This document shows, one piece after another, positions 52,401 through 61,400 of a stretch of 64,000 nucleotides of DNA. The translations under genes were made by a program, and so were the position numbers. The stretch is from Candidula unifasciata (taxonomy: Eukaryota; Mollusca; Gastropoda; Stylommatophora; Geomitridae), in the NCBI GenBank assembly GCA_905116865.2, contig CAJHNH020004902.1:247501-311500 (forward strand). The letters are read 5' to 3'. Under the pieces are notes generated by a model, which was given only the letters and a program-made list of their open reading frames with translations, was not told where the DNA came from and ran no database searches. Each line of letters begins with the position of its first letter. The stretch's first letter is position 1.

Positions 52401-55400
52401 TGTTGGTCATTTGCTCTATCTCTTACAGGTGGACACACATTGTCTGGAGCCTGCCTTGAGCCACGAGCTCTTAATGAACTCTTCCCAGACTGGAAAAACA
52501 TGGGGGTGAGGTCTATTTTTATCTGTCTACCTACCTGTTATTGGCATCTGTGGCTTAGGCGTTGCAAGCACGTTTTGTAATGCCAGGGTACTGGGTTCGA
52601 TTCCATCTGCAGGCGATTTGGCAGCAGACTGGCTTGCGTTGATTTAATTGGTGGTACTAAGAGCTGACCATTCAGAAAGCAGTGGCAAACTACTAAACAT
52701 AAAATTTGCCTAGAAAAACCACAACAGCCAAAAAATGCTGGGGTTGGTTCTGCAATGTCCTGTAAAGGTTACACAGCCACAGCTAACTAACCTACCTGTC
52801 TCTCTGCCTTGGTATCTATCTGTATTGATAGCTGACTTGGTATCTGTCTGTCATAATGTCTGCCTGTTTTGGTACTATATCCTTCATCTGATGTTTTGTT
52901 GTCTGTTTGTTTTGATATATGTCTGTCTGCTTGCCTGTCTGCTTGTTCAAACTGTCTGATATATGTTGTCCGCTTATCCAGTTTTACCTATCTATCCAGC
53001 ACACATATGTATTCACTTAGATAACTGTCTACCTTTCCTCCTGCCTAAGTACATGCATGTCTCTGGTTCTTTGTCTATCTGTCTGTCTTTGGGAACTAGA
53101 TCCACTGTTCCCTCAAGCATGTCATAAAAGGCAACTGACAAAGGGCTTACTGGAAGTAGATATGTTGGACAGAAAGGCACAGATATCACTTCTAGCCCTA
53201 AGCCACAGTAGCCTGTGCTAACTGTTTCTGTGAGGGTAAACACAGAAGAAAAACAAGATACAGCCATCTTCTTCTTCTTCTTCTTCTTCTTCTTTTTCTT
53301 CATCAGCAGCATTTTGAGTCCTTGAGGTTCATTGCTGCAGATATAAACCATCTTCATTCATCTTTGTGACTGGCCTTCCCTATCCATTTGGTGAGTCTGA
53401 GTGTTTGCAGGCCTGCTTGGACATATCTGTCCACTGTCTTCTTGGTCTGCCTTTTTGTCTACTCTTATTCAACTTTAATGTGTACACAGTTTTTCTCCCT
53501 CTGTTTTCTGCCATTCTGTCTGTTGTAACTACTAACATTTTTGTGTAAACTGAAATACATACTTGTTTATAATTCTGGTTTTCTTTTCAATTTTAGGCTC
53601 CGGTTACACAGGAAGTCACATCAGACCAGTTCTACTTTTTAACAAAGTCATCAGCCTTGCCGATCCCCTTATTGCCAGGTTTGTATGAAGAGCTTCATCT
53701 GCTGTTACGTAAATGTCCATCTCAGTCTTATTTTTGTCAAAGCCCCTTTTCACACTTTACACAGATCATGCTAGTGTAAGAAAGAAGTGTTCAGAGGGTG
53801 AACAGGTATGATTTGAGATATGCCAGGATCACTTTATAGGAACACGAATTGCTTGGGCATGACAACCAAAGTTGCTATGAACAGGTGGTACAGACAGAGG
53901 AATCCTGTTGATCTTTCGGGTAGATAAATCAAGGGGGCGGGATGAACCAGGAATCGAGGGGGCTGGGCAGGCAGGTTGACAGGTGTCGGGGGTGAGAAAT
54001 GGGCGGCGATTGGGGAAGAGGGAGAAGAGGAGGAAAAGGCAAGGACGGGTGAGTGAAAGGGTCAAGGAGTCGGTTAGGCCACCGGCGTTAGCCAACAGGT
54101 TGAAGTCGAGAAGAACTGCAGCGTGTGAAGATAGCAGTTTACTGTATGGCAGAGAATTAAACTTTGTTAGAAGAAAAGATATTTCTGCAGTGCGTTAGAA
54201 GAGACTTCCTTAGCAGCCAATAACCTGTTTGCAGTGTGCAGCGAATGTCACAGCAATTTATACTGTAGTGTGCATATTATTGTTTCAGTGAAACAATCAT
54301 TGAACTTAAATTGACATTGTTTTTAAATTAATTGCATTGGATTGTTGCACCACTGGCCATGTTGTTAAACGTAATAGACTTTGCAAACTCTTATCCTATT
54401 AGATGTATTCCGATAGGCACACCTGATTGAGCTTGGGTGGGTGTGGAAAAACTAGATTGTGCCACATTAGACCTGTATTTCTGTTGACCAGTTGGCACTT
54501 GATGTACGATATGGTCAGCATGAAACTAACTGCCTTTACTTCCAAGGACGTTACCTAGTTCCCATTTTAGGATGGGTCGACCTGGGAGTGCAGATCACTT
54601 TTGAAGAGAAAAAGAGGCTCGCATACTTAAATGCAGATTTGAACCTTGAGGCCCTTTTTTTCATCTCTGTTCTTGTTCTCTGTGAGTTCCAGGGCCCCGT
54701 TATGGGGGAAAACAAGACAAGATCCACTGCTGCTCAACAAGCATGTCATAGGAGTCAACTAATTGGGGACATCTACCTGCGAGGCAAGGAACCAAGAGTC
54801 TGCACTCAAAGAAGACAGTTGTGTGAAAACAGATGTGCACGCAACACTCAGGTTCTAGAACAAGGCCGAAGACCAGAGGTGGACAAACCACCAAAATCTT
54901 TCTACTGGAGTTTACAGCCAGTGAACATAGAGAAGAAGGAAATCTCTTTCCTTGAAATACCATTGCTGCAGTAGAATGCAGGTAGAGTTTTGGAACATTC
55001 CCATAAAAATGATAGTTTGACCAGGCCTCTGGGAAATTCTCTTCTTCTAACTTTAATTGGGATGTTTTATAGACCAATCGGCACTTGGTGAGATGGGTGG
55101 TCAGCATCACGCTGGCTGTATATGTGTATTACATAATAAAAATACAGTGAAAGATAAATGTTTGGAAGGGCGAAATATAAGATGGGTATGTGTGTCCAAC
55201 TTGTGAACTTTGAAAAATAAAGTTTCATCTGTTCGTTCGTTCATTCGTTCCCTTGACCTCTACAAGTTTCCTGGTGTTAGGAACCCCCTGTTGCTTTCTG
55301 TATTTATGTTTTTAAACATGTACTGAATTTTGTTACAAATTATGCGTACATTTCAGGCATGCCTCTAAACAACTATGGGAATTACCTAATACGCCTGGGA

Positions 55401-58400
55401 AACCTTGTGAGATGGTTGGGTGAACAAGCCGAGGCTCTCGGAGTTGAACTGTATCCAGGTTGTGCAGCCAGTGAGGTGAGTCTGGGTTGTGTCCCTGGGT
55501 GCTAGATTTCCATGGCAGAGTGTTTATGAGGCTCGCATAAACATGGGGATCTGTTGAACATACTGAAAGGCACAATCTGTTGAACATACTGAAAGGCACA
55601 ATCGGTTGAATATACTGAAAAGCACAATCGTTTGAACATAAACGCACTGCCTGTATTTACCTCTTATGTGGGAGGAGGAAGCATCTGTAAGCATGAAGAT
55701 TTAGGGCTGCTTGGCTAGTGCTGTCACCACAAACTGCAGGTTAGGATTTTGTTTGTGCTTCAAAATAATCCCCATTCTTACTGAGGATTAGAACCCAAGT
55801 CTCCCACATAGAAGCCAAGTGTTTTTTTAACATCTGGAGCTTCTAAAATAGTAACTTGCATTGATGTGCATGAAGTAGACAATTAAGGAGCAGTATTCTT
55901 TACAAACACTTTGTCACTCTATAATGCAACAAACATACTATATTTTATTCTTTTAACCACAATTCTGAATAACATAATGGTCTACGCACATGTTATTGAT
56001 CTGAAAGAACTGGAAATACCATTCAAAGTTATGGATTCATGTTTATAAACTGCCCAGTGGTAAATGAAAGAGACATAAAATCAGAGTATCACACTTAAAT
56101 TAGCCTTCCGGGTAGAACCTATGAACGTATCATATGTTCTTTATGACTGAAAGAATTTAAAGGACGGCTGGCATGTTGCGTTGTGGTTTACAACTAGGCT
56201 GTGATATTTGCACCTTTCAACTTGACACATCTCATTTCGCAAACTTGTAATTAGTTTTCTTTTATGAAACGCTTGTTGAGGGGAAGAGGTTCTGTTCCCC
56301 CTACACCCCTCCCTCCAGTAGGTCCCCGGGGGACCCCTCCCTCCAGTAGGTCCCCGGGGGACCCCTCCCTCCAGTAGGTCCCATGGGACCCATACAAGGC
56401 TGTTGTTGTTGGTATGTCATGGAGTTAATTGTTTGATATGACTTTGACCCAGTGCTGTATGATATAATTTTGATCTGGTGCTGTATGATACATATGACAT
56501 TGACCCAGTGCAGTCTTATATGACATTGACCAAGTGCAGTGTGATATGACATTGACCCAGTGCAGTGTGATATGACATTGATCCAGCGCTGTGTGATATA
56601 AATTGATCCAGTGCAGTGTGATATGACATTGACGCAGTGCAGTGTGATATGACATTGACCCAGTGCAGTGTGATATGACATTGACCCAGTGTTATGTGAC
56701 AGTGCATTGACCCACTACTTTTAGGACTGTTCAGTTAGGGCAGTGACTGGTTTAATGGTTAAGACTACTGGGTTCTAATGTTAGAGACCCAGATACAAAT
56801 CATCAGTAAGGTTGTGGATTTTTTCCATCTTGAGGACAAAAATCCCTACCTGTACAGTCCATAGCGACAGCACTAGCCATTCAAGCCTAAATCCTCAAGC
56901 TCAAAGAGCCCCACCCCAACCTACACTGCAAAAGTGTTAATATAGACAGCAATAGGCAGTAAGCAGAGAAGTCACAAACTTGATGATTGAAGAGCACATG
57001 GCTGGTGCAGTCAACCTGAACTGTGCAGGTTGAGATTTGTTTTGTTGTCCTGACAGAAAACATCTCTTTTCCTCCCAAAGGTCGAAGCCTGCTCTCCTGC
57101 ATGACAGCCCTGTGGTGTGATGACATGGCCAAGCATTCTATTGGTGCGATGTTGAATCAATGCCATCTCTTCTCATCCTCAGGTCCTCTACCATGAAGAT
57201 GGCAGCGTCAAGGGTATAGCTACCAATGATGTGGGCATTGCCAAAGATGGGTCCCCGAAGGTAATTTAACTAAATTCCACATGACATGATTTGCTTTGTC
57301 CAGAGAAGGGAACAACTGGGATATTGTACTAGTCTTTTCCCCCTTCTTTTCATCCTCTCTTCCAGAGGCTGTCACATGAGAAGGCCACAGACTTCTATGA
57401 AGGCTGTAATGCAACATGTAATCCCCCCTGATCTATTCAGCTTGGTGTCTTCCTGTAATGTTGGGATTTTCCCACAGGAATTCTCTCACCAATAATATGG
57501 GAGTAGCCTTGAGATAAGAGAGAAATACACGAGAATGTCAATACTCGTAGAGACACGAGATATACAAACAAGGCTCAGACCAGCACGGGAAACCCAGAGA
57601 GGGGGTTATAAGGTTAGACCAAGGTCTAATCAGTTAGTATGTGTTTGGCAGCTGGCGTGAAAGGTTGTATCTGATAGATGAGTGAATGTGACACTCAATA
57701 TTTGAAGAGGTGAAGGAGATTCTATTTCATGAGAAGACAGCCAGACGACAGTCTAATCAGAAGTGGTAGTCGATGAGATCCAACCAACCAAGAAGTCTAA
57801 ACACCATGATCAGAGTTGCTAGATCAACCATCGAGTGTATTACGTGTGTAAAGAAACAGGACTAAAAGGTAACGAGTGTGGAAGTGAGTAGACATCAGTT
57901 CTGTACTTGATAAATATCATCCTATCTTGCTGGACCTGCTAGCTAATAGTCGACACTGACTGGACCAGATCACCTGTGAAAGCGTTTAAAAAAATATAAC
58001 TGGATATCGTCTACTCGTTACCAACTGTGTGCTTTCAGAATGTCATCTATGTATTAAATATAAAAAAAACCTAGCAAACAGTTAGCTCAACCAGTAAACA
58101 GTATCCCACCACCAGAAGGCTAACTGGCCAGACCTGGTATCTTTCTACGGTCAGGGTCCTGTTTGGCTATGAGATGACAGTGTATGATGATAGTGAATGG
58201 TGGACTTAGTACTTATTTGACCATGTAGCGACTGCATGTTTAATGATACACAGATACCTTGACCAGAGTAACTTGACTAGGACTAGTGAACTAATCGCTC
58301 TTAGGGTCACGAGGTTTTTTCTGACCAGGCATGAGTTAGGTACTCGACAAAAACAACAGGTAAACGGGTTTTTGGAGGATGTTATATTATCACAATCAAC

Positions 58401-61400
58401 ATCACTGCACATGCGTGCTAAGTCCTCCGATGCAGCAGTCACCTCAAGGTACTTCTACTAATTGTTCCCATGAGGAGTTGGTTATAAATTCTCCTATCTC
58501 GGCCTCGAAGGCGGCATAGATGTGCTCACCATGCTTTACTCTCATGTCACACAATCGTGTTAGTATCAGAGATTTGTCATTATCCACTAGCCCAATCCAT
58601 ACAGCGTTGAGGATATCTGCTCTGTCCATACTTCTTCCCACATGTGTTAGTGCATTGCTTGCCAGTTGGTCCGCTCACTTGTTACCCTTTACGTCCGCAT
58701 GACCCAGTGTGTAGATCCAGGTGAAGGAGGTTTAAGTGCGATTTTTCTATCTATTCAAAGCGCACACTGCCTCTTGCTACCTTCTGAAGCATGTTCATGG
58801 AGTCTGATACAATTACTGGTCTGATACAATTACTGCCTGTGTGGCTGTTTGCTCTGCTGCCCATGCAAGAAGCTCTAGAAGCAGCGGCTATCTCCATGGT
58901 CATGCTTGACATGGTTGCCTGGTAAGTGCTACTGTCCTCTTATATTGCTTTCCCCATTCTTTGCGCTGTGTATGCCCATGCTGACCTTGATCTGCGCTTT
59001 ACAGATCCATCTGTGTAAAGGATGATGTCTTTTGGGTGTAAATGCTGATCTATCAGTGCTGTTACCTTTGTGTCCACAGCCGCAGGAATCCGATCCCAGC
59101 AGCACCTACCCAGTGTTGTGACAAAATTGGAGATGTTGCGCATGTCTACTGGTGTATTTGTCCATTCTTTTCCACGACTGCTCTCGTCTAGGTCACATAC
59201 CTGCTGGATTAAATCTTAGAGAAGGAAAAGTAGGTGTTGTTCAGTATCAGCTGCTGCTAGCACTTTAAATGCTGTCAGACTTCTGTCAATGTCCACACCA
59301 CACATGTTTACGACTGGTGTTCGTGTACTGACAGTGATGATATTCAGTGGGAACCATGTTAAGGAAGCCTTTTATGGGTTCAGTTATGCTCTCGATTCCT
59401 AGCACCACTAGTCCGTCTAGTTCGTGTTGTAGTGTGGTTGTAATTTCATGCCTGTTTCTACCTCGACGGTACTCAAGGATATCATTTGCATACGACATTG
59501 TTCTGCTCAGGTCTACGCTTTGTGCACTGGTGACTCCTGCTGTGTACACATTGAAAAGCACCAGCGACAATGGTGATCCTTGGGGCAGACCCATTAGAAC
59601 GTGTAGAGGTTTCGATGCCCATGCACCACATCAAAGCCACACTTTTTTTAAAATAGCGCTGCTGCAGTCCAGTTGACCCCTTCTGTTTCTATCTGCAAAT
59701 CCAACAGCAGTCTGATGAGCATGTTGTGTGTCCATCATTTTCTTAATCTTGCTGTTCTGTTGTCTTCATGTGTAGCCGCGCCCTTGTGTAGAGTTGCATG
59801 CCATGCAAATACATACTGTTCTTTATATATAATAATGTTTAGTATCCATTTCTCCAGTGTGTGAGATCCACTTGGTCTGGTGCTCACAGTTTTGTAGACC
59901 AATCAGCCCTCGGTAGGCTATGTCGTCAACATCCCACCGACTGCCTTTACTTTTCAGGACTTTTCCTTGTACCCATTTAAGACCAAATTAACATGTGAGC
60001 CAAAGACAGTTATAAAAAAATCAATCTGGTGCGGATTCAAAATAAAAACCTTCCAGTCAACAGGCAAACATTTAGCCATTGCACTGCCCTGGCTGCCACC
60101 TGATTGATAAAATAACTGTAAACTGTTATCTTGTTGTTATATTTGCGTATTTGTCTCTGCATTACAGGATTCATTTCAGCGAGGGATGGAGTTTAATGCC
60201 AAAGTGACAATGTTTGGCGAGGGTTGTCATGGTCACCTCTCAAAAACATTGTTCAAGAAATTTGATTTACGGAAAAACTGTGAGCATCAGTCATATGGTA
60301 TTGGGTTGAAGGAATTATGGGAGGTGGACCCAGCTTTGCATAGACCTGGCCGGGTTGAGCATACAGTTGGATGGCCTTTTGTAAGTACACTCATTCTTCA
60401 TATTCTCAGCATTTTTCATATTTTGTCTTGTTTTTTCCTGTCATTTTTCATATTATTTTTTTTTCCTTCTCCTTCTGGGAGTCGCCATGGCGTAATGGCT
60501 AGATGCACACATGCGGATTGGAAGGTTGTGGGTGCACTCCCTGGCGGAGCCAGGCTTTTCTTAAAAATGACAGTGACTCCCAGGTCGACCCAGCCTTCGG
60601 TGATAACCGATTGCAGTCTGGGGAAGTAAAGGTAGCCGGTGTGATGTTGACCCCATCACCCATCTTGGACTGATTGGTCTATAAAAATATAGGTCTAGCC
60701 CTATATGCCTAATGACGTGGAAAAGGGACCTTTACTTTTTTAAAAACATTGTACTCCTCCTTCTCCTGCTCCTTTAAAGCATAGGCCTTCATTCAGGTCA
60801 CACCAAGCCATCTTGTCCTGTGCCCTCTTCCATGGTGTCATCATCATCATCCTGTAACACAGCATGTTGTTATGTTCACTCCGTTTCATGCTGGATCCAC
60901 TTTCACTTCTATCTCTCTGGGGTCCTGTCACAGAATGACTTACCAGTCAGCTATGCCCCCAGACCTTGTGTTCCCAGGTGAGCTGACATAGTCTCGTGTT
61001 TAGCCATTCTCACATCCACTTCACGTTTCTCAGGCTAGGGACTTTACCAATTCTGCCAACCAATCAAACCCCTTACATTATACCTGTTTTTAGTTTCACT
61101 ACAGCTAAGATGAGTAACCTGGATGTTTTGAAAGAGGCAGGTGATCGAAGACAACTTATCACAAACATCAGAAAGAGACAGTTATCATTTTTTGGTTCAT
61201 GTTATGAGGAGAGGGAAAATGGAACAAGTTGTAACCACTGGAAAGATTTGTTCAAAGAGAGACAGAGGAAGACAGTGCGAGATGATTCTTGACACCCTTT
61301 TGTCATGATTGTCAACATACTAACTGATACACGCAGTTGCAGATCGCAGATTATAGAGAGGCATGATCGCCCATGCCAGTCGGCAAGGCACTTGATGATG

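Larger units (their letters stand above)
50665..52428 (+). other. ETFDH intron 3
   Basis: Contains a LINE RT end (51010-51290, -), a SINE-1 head scrap (about 51670-51740), an A run (51901-51914) and an inverted pair of GAA-tailed repeats (51980-52165 + and 52165-52345 -) ending about 80 bp before exon 4. Confidence 0.6.
53679..55356 (+). other. ETFDH intron 5
   Basis: Contains reverse SINE-1 pieces (54485-54645 and 55060-55125) and a GAA-tailed repeat (54675-54945). A purine-rich stretch (53990-54060) is unassigned. Confidence 0.6.
55476..57182 (+). other. ETFDH intron 6
   Basis: Contains a 26-bp tandem near 55549-55640 (four copies with 'gttgaacatactgaaaggca'), SINE-3 copies (55680-55850 - and 56740-57060 +), a reverse family G core (56160-56215), a 29-bp triplicate (56312-56390) and another 26-bp satellite (56440-56700). 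Confidence 0.65.
57261..60167 (+). other. ETFDH intron 7 (largest)
   Basis: Contains a long minus-strand LINE copy (58440-59660) and a reverse SINE-1 (59868-60105). The first kilobase is unassigned. Confidence 0.6.

Noticed and set aside
54492..54974. 160-codon ORF inside ETFDH intron 5
   Set aside because: It crosses a reversed SINE-1 and a GAA-tailed repeat, both non-coding elsewhere in the window.
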